Shown here in pieces: positions 9,042-17,613 of a stretch of 64,000 bases of DNA. The stretch lies in the NCBI GenBank assembly GCA_017511925.1, contig JAFWHS010000003.1, positions 18,713 to 82,712 on the forward strand, in the 5' to 3' direction. Position numbers and translations under genes: made by a program. Below the pieces are notes generated by a model. That model was not told where the DNA came from. It saw only the letters and a list, made by a program, of their open reading frames with translations, and made no database searches. This stretch comes from Candidatus Saccharimonadota bacterium (GTDB taxonomy: Bacteria; Patescibacteriota; Saccharimonadia; Saccharimonadales; Saccharimonadaceae). Position 1 is the first letter of the stretch; every line of letters starts with the position of its first letter.

Positions 9042-9329
9042 ATGGAAATAAAACGCGAGGATATTGTTCATTTGGCTGATTTGTCGGATTTTTCTTTAGA
9101 AAATGACGAGATCGAAAGTCTGGGAAAAGATTTACAGGGGATTATTACATATATTTCTCAGCTTGATGAACTTAATACTGAGAACATTGAGCCGACATAT
9201 CAAGTTTTTGAAATGGAAAATATCTGGCGTGAAGATGAAATTTTGCCACAAGATGCTACTCGTGAGCAGCTCCTTGCATTGACCAAAGAAGAAAAAGATA
9301 ATCAGATAAAGGTGCCTAAGGTATTATGA
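9042..9329 (+). CDS. gatC: Asp-tRNA(Asn)/Glu-tRNA(Gln) amidotransferase subunit C
   Basis: 95 residues, the standard GatC length, with the opening IKREDIVHLADLSDFSLENDE and the later GIITYISQLDELNTENIEPTYQV typical of the family. GatC wraps around GatA and GatB and stabilises the GatCAB complex, which converts misacylated Glu-tRNA(Gln) (and Asp-tRNA(Asn)) to the correct aminoacyl-tRNA. It is the first gene of a four-gene operon and overlaps gatA by four bases (ATGA). The presence of GatCAB beside a discriminating or non-discriminating GltX later in the window (40623) is consistent with indirect Gln-tRNA synthesis. Confidence 0.9.
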   Translation: MEIKREDIVHLADLSDFSLENDEIESLGKDLQGIITYISQLDELNTENIEPTYQVFEMENIWREDEILPQDATREQLLALTKEEKDNQIKVPKVL

Positions 9330-10702
9330 TGAAAACTGCAAATAAAACCGTAACTGCAACTAGATTGGTGAAAGATGCGCTCGCAAAGGTAAAACATTTT
9401 GAAGATTATAATATTTTTACCTTCATAAATGAGGAGGGGGCACTAAAAAAAGCTGCTGAGATAGATGCAAAAATAGCGCGTGGAGAAAAAGTAGGAAGAC
9501 TAGCTGGCGTACCTTATGCACTGAAAGATAATTTTCTGAGTCCAGAAGGAGAAACGACTGCTTCGGCGCATATTTTGGAAGGATTTTCTTCGCCAGTTAC
9601 AGCAACTGCAGTAGCTAAATTAGAAGCCGAAGGCGCTATCATGATTGGGCGCACCAACATGGATGCTTTTGCGCACGGATCTTCTACGGAAAATTCATAT
9701 TTTGGGCCGACTAGAAACGCTTTTGATAAAGAACGGGTGGCTGGTGGCTCTTCTGGCGGCTCAGCAGTGGCGGTAGCTCTTGATATCGTAGAGTTTGCAA
9801 CTGGTACCGACACTGGTGGATCAATTCGGCAACCAGCATCATTTAATGGTGTATATGGGCTAAAACCAACTTACGGTACGATTAGCCGCTATGGTGTAGT
9901 AGCGATGGCATCCTCTACGGATTGTATTGGTTTTTTTACCAAGACTCCCGACGATATGAATCTTTTGATGGAAATTACGGCAGGGCAAGACCCGAAAGAT
10001 ATGACGACTTTACCGGATTATTATAAAGAAAGCACACCTAAAGAATCCAGCTTAAGGATTGGTATCATCAAAGATTTTGACAATGAGTCAGTAGATATCG
10101 AAATACGAAAAGCGCTAAAGAAGAAGTGTGAAGAGCTAAAAGCAAAAGGGCACGAAATCGTCGAGCTAGAGATGCCAGCATTAAAATATGCTCTGGCGGC
10201 ATATTATATTATTGTACCGGCAGAAATTGCGTCGAATTTATCGAGGTATGATGGGATACGATACGGTTTTAGAGCCGGCGATTCGCAAGATTTGAATGCG
10301 CTTTATAAAAATACGCGCAGCGAAGGATTTATGCCAGAGAATAAGCGCCGGATTATGATCGGGAACTTTGTGCTATCTAGTGGTTTTTATGATGCATACT
10401 TCTTAAAAGCAGCAAAGGCGCGTACGTTAATTGTAAAAGAGTATGCAGATGCCTTTTCAAAATGCGATTTCATTTTAACACCAGTATCACCAAACCCAGC
10501 TTTTAAACTTGGTGAAAAGGTAGGAGACCCAGTAGCTATGTATCTTGAAGATATGATGAGCGTGTCATTAAACTTGGCGGGCGTGCCAGGATTAGCAATT
10601 CCGGCTGGAAAAACCAAAGACGGATTAGCATTAGGATTGCAACTAGTTGGACCACGTCGTAGTGACAAAGCCTTGATAGAGTTTTCGAAGGAGTTAATCT
10701 GA
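9326..10702 (+). CDS. gatA: Asp/Glu-tRNA amidotransferase subunit A (amidase)
   Basis: 458 residues of the amidase signature family. The Ser-cisSer-Lys triad is visible as the Lys of VPYALKDNF (about residue 70), the Ser of DTGGSIRQPA and the Ser of AGGSSGGSA. It releases ammonia from glutamine and channels it to GatB. It starts with two consecutive ATG codons (9326 and 9329); the first overlaps the gatC stop. Its own TGA stop shares one base with the ATG of the next gene. The order gatC-gatA-x-gatB with an extra gene between A and B is unusual. Confidence 0.95.
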   Translation: MMKTANKTVTATRLVKDALAKVKHFEDYNIFTFINEEGALKKAAEIDAKIARGEKVGRLAGVPYALKDNFLSPEGETTASAHILEGFSSPVTATAVAKLEAEGAIMIGRTNMDAFAHGSSTENSYFGPTRNAFDKERVAGGSSGGSAVAVALDIVEFATGTDTGGSIRQPASFNGVYGLKPTYGTISRYGVVAMASSTDCIGFFTKTPDDMNLLMEITAGQDPKDMTTLPDYYKESTPKESSLRIGIIKDFDNESVDIEIRKALKKKCEELKAKGHEIVELEMPALKYALAAYYIIVPAEIASNLSRYDGIRYGFRAGDSQDLNALYKNTRSEGFMPENKRRIMIGNFVLSSGFYDAYFLKAAKARTLIVKEYADAFSKCDFILTPVSPNPAFKLGEKVGDPVAMYLEDMMSVSLNLAGVPGLAIPAGKTKDGLALGLQLVGPRRSDKALIEFSKELI

Positions 10703-11121
10703 TGGAAAATGGCGTAGTAATTTTTGTGGTGGCAGTATTAATCGTGGCAGTAATGCTACTTCTAGCAATTAAATTAACCGGCAAACGCAATCATAAATTT
10801 AATATAGAAGAGTATCAGACTAGATTTTTAAGAATTGAGAATAGATTGAATAAGAATAACTCTGCTACTTTCGCACTATCTATTATTAATGCGGATAAAT
10901 TACTCGACAGAGCAATGCACGAAGCGGGTATACCAGGAAAGACTATGGGGGATCGCCTAAAGAAAGCTGGCGGAAGATTCACGAATATAGATGCTGTATG
11001 GCGAGCGCATAAATTGCGCAATGCAATTGCGCATGAAGATGATTTGGAAATTACCTATCGTCAAGCGGCTTCGGCATTGTTAATTTATAAACAGGCATTA
11101 AAAGATTTGGGAGCTATCTAA
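10702..11121 (+). CDS. Membrane-anchored HEPN-like protein between gatA and gatB
   Basis: 139 residues, not a recognised family member. Residues 4-23 form a single membrane segment, followed by a basic stretch (KRNHKF) that places the rest in the cytoplasm. The remainder is predicted helical. Residues 106-111 read RNAIAH, followed by ED: this fits the RX4-6H motif of HEPN domains, many of which are RNases, others regulators or toxin partners. It overlaps gatA by one base and gatB by one base, so it is made together with the amidotransferase. A role in tRNA handling is tempting but unproven; the motif could also occur by chance in a helical bundle. Confidence 0.6.
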   Translation: MENGVVIFVVAVLIVAVMLLLAIKLTGKRNHKFNIEEYQTRFLRIENRLNKNNSATFALSIINADKLLDRAMHEAGIPGKTMGDRLKKAGGRFTNIDAVWRAHKLRNAIAHEDDLEITYRQAASALLIYKQALKDLGAI

Positions 11122-12533
11122 TGAAATATATTCCAACTATAGGTATCGAATGTCACGTACAGTTATCTACGAAAACGAAATTATTTTCGGAAGTAGATAA
11201 CGATGCTAGAGGCAAAGAGCCGAACTCTTGCGTGTCGCCAGTAGATTACGCATTGCCCGGGATGCTACCAAGATTAAACGGAGAAGCGATACGACTAGCA
11301 ATCTTAGCTGGGCGCGCAATGAACTGCGAAATCAACGCACAGTCTAGATTTGATCGTAAACATTATTTTTATCCAGATTCACCGAAGGGCTATCAGATCA
11401 CGCAATTTTATCATCCGATCATTGGTGCTGGGTTTGTAGAATTGCCGTCTGGTACAAAAATAAGGATTGAACATGCGCATCTTGAAGGTGATGCTGGCAA
11501 GTTAACTCATTTTGATACATATTCACTGGTGGATCTTAATCGTGTAGACACGCCGTTGATTGAGATTGTATCAATGCCAGATATTCATTCTGCCAAAGAT
11601 GCACATGATTATTGCAAAGAGTTGTGGAGACTGATGTGTTATGCCGGCGTGACTTATGGCGATCTTTACAATGGTAATATGCGGTTTGATATAAATACGT
11701 CAGTTGCGCCGGAAGGATCAGACAAACTTGGCACTAGGACAGAAGTGAAAAATTTGAACTCCTTTAGAAGCGTAGAGCGTGCAGTAGAATACGAGATCGA
11801 GAGACAAACTAAAGTACTTGAAGCTGGTGAAGAAGTAGTTCAAGAGACTCGTGGCTGGAATGACGCAACTGGCAAGACGACTGGGCAAAGGTCAAAGGAA
11901 GAGGCCAAAGATTATCGTTATATGCCAGAGCCAGATATTCCGCCAATTAATTTGTCGGCTGAATTTATTGAAGCGGAGGCTGCAAAGTTGCCGATGATGC
12001 CAGCGGATTATCGCGCGAAGTTTAGCAGTGTCTTACCTAATGATATCCTTGAGATTTTACTGGATTATCCAGAATTGATGCAAAAAACAAACGAAATTGA
12101 CGAGAAATATGTAAAAACAATTGCTAATTTGTTCACCTCAGTGCTGCTTGCAGAGGAGAAGTCGGCAGAATATTTGAACGATTTGCCGTCCGCTAAAGAT
12201 TTGAATGAGCTTGCTGAGATGAATACACAGAAAGAATTAAGTTCTACGGCGACTAAGGAAGTATTTCTCAGATTATTTGACCCACAGATGAAAGAGCGTG
12301 GCGCCAAGACAATTGCAAAAGAACTAGGGTTGATCCAGGAAAATGATCTTGGGGCGCTCGAAGCGATCGTAGATACGGTACTAGCGAAACCAGAAACCAA
12401 AAAGGCACAAGATGATTTTCGTGCTGGAGAGGAAAAAGTAATTGGATTTTTGGTGGGTCAGGTGATGAAGGAGTCTCGTGGCAAAGCCAATCCGAGCGCA
12501 GTACAAGAAATTCTGAGAAAGAGATTATCATAA
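11121..12533 (+). CDS. gatB: Asp/Glu-tRNA amidotransferase subunit B
   Basis: 470 residues with the GatB core: GIECHVQLSTKTKLFS (4-19), YALPGMLPRLN, FDRKHYFYPDSPKGYQITQF, EIVSMPDI, RTEVKNLNSFR and the C-terminal YqeY-like helical tail ending in GKANPSAVQEIL. It binds the misacylated tRNA, activates the side-chain carboxylate with ATP and accepts ammonia from GatA. The start shares one base with the stop of the HEPN-like gene. The last gene of the operon. Confidence 0.95.
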   Translation: MKYIPTIGIECHVQLSTKTKLFSEVDNDARGKEPNSCVSPVDYALPGMLPRLNGEAIRLAILAGRAMNCEINAQSRFDRKHYFYPDSPKGYQITQFYHPIIGAGFVELPSGTKIRIEHAHLEGDAGKLTHFDTYSLVDLNRVDTPLIEIVSMPDIHSAKDAHDYCKELWRLMCYAGVTYGDLYNGNMRFDINTSVAPEGSDKLGTRTEVKNLNSFRSVERAVEYEIERQTKVLEAGEEVVQETRGWNDATGKTTGQRSKEEAKDYRYMPEPDIPPINLSAEFIEAEAAKLPMMPADYRAKFSSVLPNDILEILLDYPELMQKTNEIDEKYVKTIANLFTSVLLAEEKSAEYLNDLPSAKDLNELAEMNTQKELSSTATKEVFLRLFDPQMKERGAKTIAKELGLIQENDLGALEAIVDTVLAKPETKKAQDDFRAGEEKVIGFLVGQVMKESRGKANPSAVQEILRKRLS

Positions 12534-12548
12534 ACTAAATACATGAAA

Positions 12549-12571
12549 AACCCCGCGTTTAACGCGGGGTT
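12549..12571 (-). terminator. Hairpin terminator of the 12900-13091 unit
   Basis: AACCCCGCG pairs with CGCGGGGTT across a five-base loop. On the minus strand it is followed by TTTTT, on the plus strand by no T run, so it mainly stops transcription coming from 13165, with weaker help for gatB. Confidence 0.7.
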
Positions 12572-12899
12572 ATGTGATTACAAGAATTAGTTCCTTTTGT
12601 TTTACATATTGTATGTGTACTTAAGATAAAATACTCACTGTGTTTGGTTTATACCAAAACGTTTACCAAATATTTTTGGTGATATAATAATGTTATTCTG
12701 ATTAGATTATTACCATCTTTGGGCACACATTATGCTTATATTTATAGGGCATGATTGCTACTAGCTTCGTGCGCCCTCATCGACCTTTATACTTTTCCTG
12801 GAATTATCCTCAGTGAGAGCTATTTAAGACCTTCTTAGACGAAGTATGTCTACTATACCGCTCTCTACGTCAAAGGTCTGGCTCAGACCGCCGGCGAAT
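12572..12899 (-). other. Long structured 3' region of the small membrane-peptide transcript
   Basis: No open frame of note. Pairings seen: GGTCTG/CAGACC at 12875-12889; AGACCTT (12827-12833) with AAGGTCT (12873-12879); GAGAGC (12815-12820) with GCTCTC (12860-12865), which interleaves with the previous pair as a pseudoknot; GGGCACAC near 12720 with GTGCGCCC near 12770 (one wobble). The first two pairings exclude each other. It could be a 3' UTR or an independent RNA. It does not show the signatures of tmRNA, RNase P RNA or SRP RNA. Confidence 0.35.
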
Positions 12900-13091
12900 C
12901 TAATCTGGGGCAAAGGACTCTAATGTATCTTCGAACGAGTTCTCCGGCACGCCTTGATAAACTGATACGCTAGTAGACTGCGCATTGTTGGCGGCACGAC
13001 GGGGAACAAGACGATACATAGGTACCTTGTCCTGTAAGCATATCATTACTATAAGTAAAATAAACAAAACAGTAAAAACATATGAAAACAC
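12900..13091 (-). CDS. Small single-pass membrane protein, 63 residues
   Basis: Starts at GTG (13089-13091) with a near-perfect ribosome site AAGGAGGAG seven bases upstream, and lies behind a consensus-like promoter (TTGACA-18-TACAAT). Residues 2-19 are a membrane segment (FSYVFTVLFILLIVMICL), then a short basic stretch with RLVPRR and a polar acidic tail ending FEDTLESFAPD. No family recognised. Strong expression signals and a clear terminator 330 bases downstream argue that it is real. The long untranslated tail is noted separately. Confidence 0.6.
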   Translation of the reverse strand: MFSYVFTVLFILLIVMICLQDKVPMYRLVPRRAANNAQSTSVSVYQGVPENSFEDTLESFAPD

Positions 13092-13170
13092 GGAATCTCC
13101 TCCTTTCTAAAGAACTAACAGTTCATATGAAGACCGAAGCCACACACTCACACAAAACTGTCGTATGGGT

Positions 13171-13200
13171 ATTGTAGCATTAAGAGAGCGATACTGTCAA
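13171..13200 (-). promoter_or_regulatory. Strong promoter for the 63-residue protein
   Basis: TTGACA (13195-13200), 18-base spacer, TACAAT (13171-13176) on the minus strand. It is divergent from the promoter at 13214. Confidence 0.7.
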
Positions 13201-13213
13201 TACCGATTTTGAA

Positions 13214-13242
13214 TTGACTTTTTAGAGGTAATATGCTAATAT
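13214..13242 (+). promoter_or_regulatory. Promoter of a short transcript upstream of fusA
   Basis: TTGACT (13214-13219), 17-base spacer, TAATAT (13237-13242). The transcript would run to the terminator at 13452, about 230 bases. Confidence 0.6.
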
Positions 13243-13292
13243 AGGTAAACCTAGCTATAGTCGCTAGAGCACTTTTGAAAGGAAGTGATGGT

Positions 13293-13340
13293 ATGAAATT
13301 CACTCGATTTTATTATCGTCGCATAATGGCGCCTGGATAG
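13293..13340 (+). CDS. Possible 15-residue peptide in the short transcript before fusA
   Basis: ATG at 13293 follows GGAAGTGATGG and encodes MKFTRFYYRRIMAPG, ending TAG: a very basic, aromatic peptide. The end of this frame (ATAATGGCG) is complementary to CGCCATTAT just before the terminator, so the transcript can fold end to end around it. It may be a leader peptide, a small protein, or part of a small RNA. Only the promoter, ribosome-like site and terminator support it. Confidence 0.3.
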   Translation: MKFTRFYYRRIMAPG

Positions 13341-13451
13341 TTCGCTGGTTAGATTTAATCTCTTTTTAATTAATGTATTTTAATACAAAAAATAATTTAA
13401 TATGACTGAAAAATTTAATATGCGAAAAATCAAATAAAAACGCCATTATAG

Positions 13452-13478
13452 TCCCCCGATTTATCGGGGGATTTTTCT
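13452..13478 (+). terminator. Terminator of the short transcript
   Basis: TCCCCCGAT pairs with ATCGGGGGA, followed by TTTTTCTTTT. It isolates the short transcript from fusA. Confidence 0.85.
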
Positions 13479-13500
13479 TTTAAATATCTAAAAAGTATGT

Positions 13501-13506
13501 TATAAT
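13501..13506 (+). promoter_or_regulatory. -10 box of fusA
   Basis: TATGTTATAAT ending at 13506, giving a leader of about 64 bases. The ribosome site AAGGAG is at about 13567-13572. Confidence 0.6.
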
Positions 13507-13576
13507 GACTAAAACTTGTCTTTTTGAGTGTGGAGCTCTAAAAAGGACGAAAAAATAATAATCGTAAAAGGAGCAT

Positions 13577-15676
13577 ATGGCTACTGGAATTAAGAGTTTG
13601 GCAGACATGCGCAATATCGGTATCATTGCACATATCGACGCCGGCAAAACTACAACTTCTGAAGCGATTCTTTATCGCACAGGTTTAAAGCATAAAATTG
13701 ATTTAGTTAAGGGTGGCACTGGTGGTGCTGATACTGACTGGATGGAGCAGGAAAAAGAGCGTGGTATCACGATTACTTCCGCTGCTGTAACAGTTTATTG
13801 GAAAGGTCACCAAATTAATATTATCGATACGCCGGGCCACATCGACTTCACCGCTGAGGTGGAGCGTTCGCTTCGCGTACTCGATGGTGCCGTAGTGGTA
13901 TTTGATGGTAAGATGGGCGTAGAAGCGCAGTCTGAAACTGTTTGGCGCCAAGCTACCAAGTATGGCATTCCACGTATTTGTTTTGTGAATAAAATTAATC
14001 AAATCGGTGGCGATTTTTACAAATCTCTTGATTCAATCCATAAGCGTTTGTCTAAAAACGCGGTAGCTATTCATTTGCCAATTGGTTTTGAAAAAGACAT
14101 TTGTGGTGTCGTAGACCTCGTAGATATGAAGGCTTACACATACAAAGATTACGCTGATCATGAGCTCACTGTAGGTGAAATTCCAGAAGATATGAAAGAA
14201 AAGGCTAAGAATGCTCGTTCGATGCTAGTGGAAGAGGCCGTACAAGCTGACGAGGCTTTGATGGATAAGTACTTCAACGAAGGTGAAGAAGCTATCACGG
14301 TAGATGAACTAAAGGCCGCTCTACGTAAGCGCGTACTCGATGGTGATTTCTTCCTAGTAACCGGCGGTGATGGTCGTGGCGTGATCGTAGAAAAAGTACT
14401 CGATCTTATGACTGATTACTTACCTAGCCCACTAGATCGTGACCAGGGACAAACAGTTGGTACCAACCCAAAGACTGGTGACCAAATCGTACGTAAAGCA
14501 GAAAATTCTGAGCCGCTAACAGCTCTTGCTTTCAAGATTGCTACTGATCCGTTCGTAGGTAAATTAATCTTCATCCGCGTTTATGCTGGCAAGCTAAAAT
14601 CTGGCGATACTGTACTTAATGCTTCGACTGGAGACAAAGAGCGCATTGGACGTTTGGTGCGTATGCATGCTAATGATCGTAAAGATATTTCAGAAATTGG
14701 CGCGGGCGATATCGCTGCCGTGGTTGGTCTCAAGAACTGTACGACCGGTACGACTCTTTGTGACCCAGCACATCCGATTTTGCTCGAATCGATCGAATTC
14801 CCAGATCCTCCAGTATCAATCGCCGTAGAGCCAAAAACTAAAGCCGACCAAGAAAAAATGGGTATTGGTCTGTCAAAGATGGCCGAGGAAGATCCAACTT
14901 TCCGCGTACATACTGATGAAGAAACCGGTCAAACGATCATCTCTGGCATGGGTGAGTTACACCTCGAAATCATTATCGACCGTTTGAAGCGCGAGCATGG
15001 CGTAGAAGCTAATACTGGTGCACCGCAAGTAGCTTACCGTGAAACTATTCGTGGTACTGCTGAAGCACAAGGTAAACATATCAAACAATCCGGTGGTCGC
15101 GGTCAGTATGGTGACGTTTGGATCAAGTTTGAGCCGAACGAACCAGGTAAAGGCTTTGAGTTTATCGACCAGATTAAGGGTGGCGTGGTGCCTCAAGAAT
15201 ACCGCAAGCCAGTACAAAAGGGTGTCGAAGACACGCTTGCTGGCGGTGTGATCGCTGGCTATCCGGTAGTAGACGTGAAAGCTACACTTTATGATGGTAG
15301 CTACCACGACGTAGACTCTTCGGAGCTCGCATTTACCCTCGCTGGTGCCCTTGCTACTCGTGAAGGCATCAAGAAAGCTAACCCAGTACTTTTGGAGCCG
15401 GTGATGAAGATGGAAATCACTACTCCAGAAGAATTCATGGGCGACGTAATTGGCGACATCAACTCTCGCCGTGGCCGTATTGATGAAATGGAAGATCTAG
15501 TTGGTGGCGCAAAACTCATCAAGGCGTTTTGTCCTTTGGCAAATCTCTTTGGTTATACTGGCGATCTTCGTGGTATGACTCAGGGCCGCGCGGCAAGCTC
15601 AATGGAGCTTAATGGTTACGAGGAAGTACCACCTAACGTAGCTCAAGAAGTGATCGAATCCCGCAATTCGAAATAG
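13577..15676 (+). CDS. fusA: Elongation factor G with altered guanine-binding motifs
   Basis: 699 residues, full EF-G length. The G domain has the P-loop [10 protein letters not shown] (18-27), RGITITSA (62-69) and DTPGHIDF (84-91). G4, normally NKMD, reads NKIN (138-141; codon 13997-13999 is AAT), and the G5 region, normally CGSAFKNKG, reads TGGDGRG (262-268). Domains II-V are canonical ([36 protein letters not shown]). EF-G drives translocation and, with RRF, ribosome recycling. The gene has a good ribosome site and a strong terminator. It precedes tuf and rpsJ, the order of the str operon, so it is probably the main EF-G. The Asp-to-Asn change would be expected to weaken guanine recognition unless compensated. 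Confidence 0.93.
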   Translation: MATGIKSLADMRNIGIIAHIDAGKTTTSEAILYRTGLKHKIDLVKGGTGGADTDWMEQEKERGITITSAAVTVYWKGHQINIIDTPGHIDFTAEVERSLRVLDGAVVVFDGKMGVEAQSETVWRQATKYGIPRICFVNKINQIGGDFYKSLDSIHKRLSKNAVAIHLPIGFEKDICGVVDLVDMKAYTYKDYADHELTVGEIPEDMKEKAKNARSMLVEEAVQADEALMDKYFNEGEEAITVDELKAALRKRVLDGDFFLVTGGDGRGVIVEKVLDLMTDYLPSPLDRDQGQTVGTNPKTGDQIVRKAENSEPLTALAFKIATDPFVGKLIFIRVYAGKLKSGDTVLNASTGDKERIGRLVRMHANDRKDISEIGAGDIAAVVGLKNCTTGTTLCDPAHPILLESIEFPDPPVSIAVEPKTKADQEKMGIGLSKMAEEDPTFRVHTDEETGQTIISGMGELHLEIIIDRLKREHGVEANTGAPQVAYRETIRGTAEAQGKHIKQSGGRGQYGDVWIKFEPNEPGKGFEFIDQIKGGVVPQEYRKPVQKGVEDTLAGGVIAGYPVVDVKATLYDGSYHDVDSSELAFTLAGALATREGIKKANPVLLEPVMKMEITTPEEFMGDVIGDINSRRGRIDEMEDLVGGAKLIKAFCPLANLFGYTGDLRGMTQGRAASSMELNGYEEVPPNVAQEVIESRNSK

Positions 15677-15690
15677 CTCGAAAAACAATG

Positions 15691-15723
15691 AAAAATCCCC
15701 GCCTTAAAAAGCGGGGATTTTTT
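15691..15723. terminator. Bidirectional terminator between fusA and purC
   Basis: AAATCCCCGC (15693-15702) pairs with GCGGGGATTT (15711-15720). T runs occur on both strands, so it serves the converging fusA and purC. Confidence 0.9.
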
Positions 15724-15741
15724 AGAGGGGGCGATAGAAAT

Positions 15742-16674
15742 TTATTTTGGCCATGCTTGACCAACCAATTTTTCATAACAATCAATATACCTCTGGCGCG
15801 TTTTTTGAATAACTGATCTGGGGATGGCTTCGTTTTTATTCTTTGCGATATAGTCCCTGATGATCTGTTTATCAAATGACGGTTGCTCTTTGCCAGGTTC
15901 AAATTTACTTGCGTCCCAAAAACGTGATGAATCCGGAGTTAAGATCTCGTCTCCGAATATAATTTCACCGTCTATATTGAGGCCAAGCTCAAATTTGGTG
16001 TCTGCAATAATTAAACCTTTATCATGGGCAAAATCATACGCTCTTTTGTAGAGATCTAGGCAGTATTTTTTAATGGTTTCTGCCGTATCTAAATCACCCA
16101 TGTAATTCTTGCTGATGATTTTTACCATTTCTTCAAAAGTAATATTCTCGTCATGACCAGAAGTCGCTTTGGTGGTGGGGGTGAAAATCGGACCATCAGG
16201 GAATGGATCGCCGTTCTTAAGTCCATCCGGAAGTTTGACGCCACAAATTTCTCTTTCGCCTTTTTCGTAAAGCTTCCAAGCACTGCCGGTAATATGACCC
16301 CTGACGATACATTCAATGGGGAACATATCAAGATTAACCATATAGGTAACCCTGCCGTCTAATTTCGGATCTTCGTCGAACCCTTCTGGTATATCTATAT
16401 ATAGATTGCCCTCTTTATAGAAAGCTGCATTCGACGCCAGAAACGCTGTTTTATATGGAATTGTACTGTCGAAATCTACCCATAAAGACCAGAAAGATGA
16501 AATGCCGGTTAGGATCTTACCTTTATCCGGTATTGAACCAACTCTTTCATCGAACGCCGAAACCCTGTCCGTCGTAACAACGACGATCCTATCTGACAAT
16601 TCGTCATAAAAAACCTCTCTAACCTTACCACTTGAATAATGTCTAAAATCGCCGTATTTCTTCTTTAATTTCAA
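15742..16674 (-). CDS. purC: SAICAR synthetase (PurC)
   Basis: About 310 residues. It makes SAICAR from CAIR, aspartate and ATP in purine synthesis. Visible motifs are YSSGKVREVF and TTDRVSAFD at the N-terminal ATP site, IVRGHITGSAWK, PIFTPTTKATSGHDENI, ADTKFELGLNIDGEIIFGDEILTPDSSRFW. The start is ambiguous: TTG at 16672-16674 sits ten bases after GAGAGGAG, while an upstream TTG at 16704 lies before the ribosome site, so I prefer the inner TTG. No other de novo purine gene is in the window, so it may be an orphan retained for another use or part of a partial pathway elsewhere. A degenerate relative lies just upstream. Confidence 0.9.
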   Translation of the reverse strand: MKLKKKYGDFRHYSSGKVREVFYDELSDRIVVVTTDRVSAFDERVGSIPDKGKILTGISSFWSLWVDFDSTIPYKTAFLASNAAFYKEGNLYIDIPEGFDEDPKLDGRVTYMVNLDMFPIECIVRGHITGSAWKLYEKGEREICGVKLPDGLKNGDPFPDGPIFTPTTKATSGHDENITFEEMVKIISKNYMGDLDTAETIKKYCLDLYKRAYDFAHDKGLIIADTKFELGLNIDGEIIFGDEILTPDSSRFWDASKFEPGKEQPSFDKQIIRDYIAKNKNEAIPRSVIQKTRQRYIDCYEKLVGQAWPK

Positions 16675-16744
16675 GAAATTCACGCTCCTCTCTAAAATTT
16701 TCAATGTACGCCCCTCTATATATTATATAATAACATATTTTGCG

Positions 16745-16777
16745 TAAAAAGAAAACCCGCGCCAAATTAGCGCGGGC
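16745..16777 (-). terminator. Terminator of the purC-like gene
   Basis: CCCGCGC and GCGCGGG pair across a seven-base loop; on the minus strand TTTTCTTTTT follows. Confidence 0.8.
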
Positions 16778-16801
16778 CCGATTGTGGGGGAGGATTTGAA
16801 A

Positions 16802-17398
16802 CTAAAACAATGCTTTTAAAAGCTTCGCGTGTTCCGTAAGAGGTTTTGGGTATTCACCGTAGTAAAAATCCCCAGCATCCCAGAATAGCGTTGTGTTTGG
16901 AGTTAAAAATTCATCGGTAAAATAAATTTTACGATTACAGTCTATTCCTACACTAAAGCTAGTCTTTGCAATAATCACACCACGCGGATACGCGTATTCG
17001 TAAGCCTTTTTAAAAAACACCCTGCAGACACCGTAGATACGATGCATGGCCGAATAAGAATAATAATCAGCTATACCATTTTGCTTTAAAATATCGACAA
17101 CGTCATTCTGGCTAAGGTTTTTATTCGGGTGCTGCCCATCGTCATCAGGTGGTGCCATATACGTAGCAACAATGATAGGTTCGGGCATTTTATCACAGCT
17201 ATTTAGTCTGCTCGGTAAATTTACTCCATATATTAGGCGGCTCCCCTCAGAATATTTCGTCCAGATGTCGTCCAATAGATGATAATAGATATTGAATTTG
17301 ATAGGTAGCGGCTGCATATGCGCCGTGTGAAATCCGTTATCTTCAGCAAAATGGGCAAATTTAGTAGAAAATTCATCGTAATTTTCTTTGGGTCTCAA
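16802..17398 (-). CDS. Degenerate PurC-like protein lacking the N-terminal ATP domain
   Basis: 198 residues, starting at TTG (17396-17398) nine bases after AGAGAGGA. The C-terminal two thirds align with PurC: RGVIIAKTSFSVGIDCNRKIYFTDEFLTPNTTLFWDAG matches KGLIIADTKFELGLNIDGEIIFGDEILTPDSSRFWDAS of the neighbour. However, the substrate segment TPTTKATSGHDE is replaced by VATYMAPPDDDGQHP, ADTKFE has become AKTSFS, and the N-terminal ATP-binding part is not recognisable. It has its own terminator and ribosome site and an intact frame, so it is more likely a repurposed paralogue than a fresh pseudogene. It is unlikely to be a SAICAR synthetase. Function unknown. Confidence 0.65.
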   Translation of the reverse strand: MRPKENYDEFSTKFAHFAEDNGFHTAHMQPLPIKFNIYYHLLDDIWTKYSEGSRLIYGVNLPSRLNSCDKMPEPIIVATYMAPPDDDGQHPNKNLSQNDVVDILKQNGIADYYSYSAMHRIYGVCRVFFKKAYEYAYPRGVIIAKTSFSVGIDCNRKIYFTDEFLTPNTTLFWDAGDFYYGEYPKPLTEHAKLLKALF

Positions 17399-17558
17399 AA
17401 AATCACATCCTCTCTGTATAATCTTATGAAAGAGCCTCCCCCTTGTGTTTTTATAATAACATTTTTTAGTGAAGAAAGCAATTAGGGATTTTTCATTATT
17501 ATCCTCTAAAAACCTCTTTACAAGTAGATAAAAATAGTCTAAAATAGTAGAGTAGAGT

Positions 17559-17588
17559 TTTGGAGCTGGTTTTTATTAGCGCTCCAAA
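17559..17588 (+). promoter_or_regulatory. Hairpin in the tuf leader
   Basis: TTTGGAGC (17559-17566) pairs with GCTCCAAA (17581-17588) across 14 bases. It lies 25 bases before the tuf start, behind a TAAAAT -10-like box near 17540. A regulatory role is possible. Confidence 0.4.
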
Positions 17589-17613
17589 CATTAATAATAT
17601 AAAAGGAGAAAGA

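Noticed and set aside
12572..12899. RNase P RNA, tmRNA or SRP RNA
   Set aside because: The expected core sequences of these RNAs were looked for on both strands here and at 51428-51686 and were not seen.
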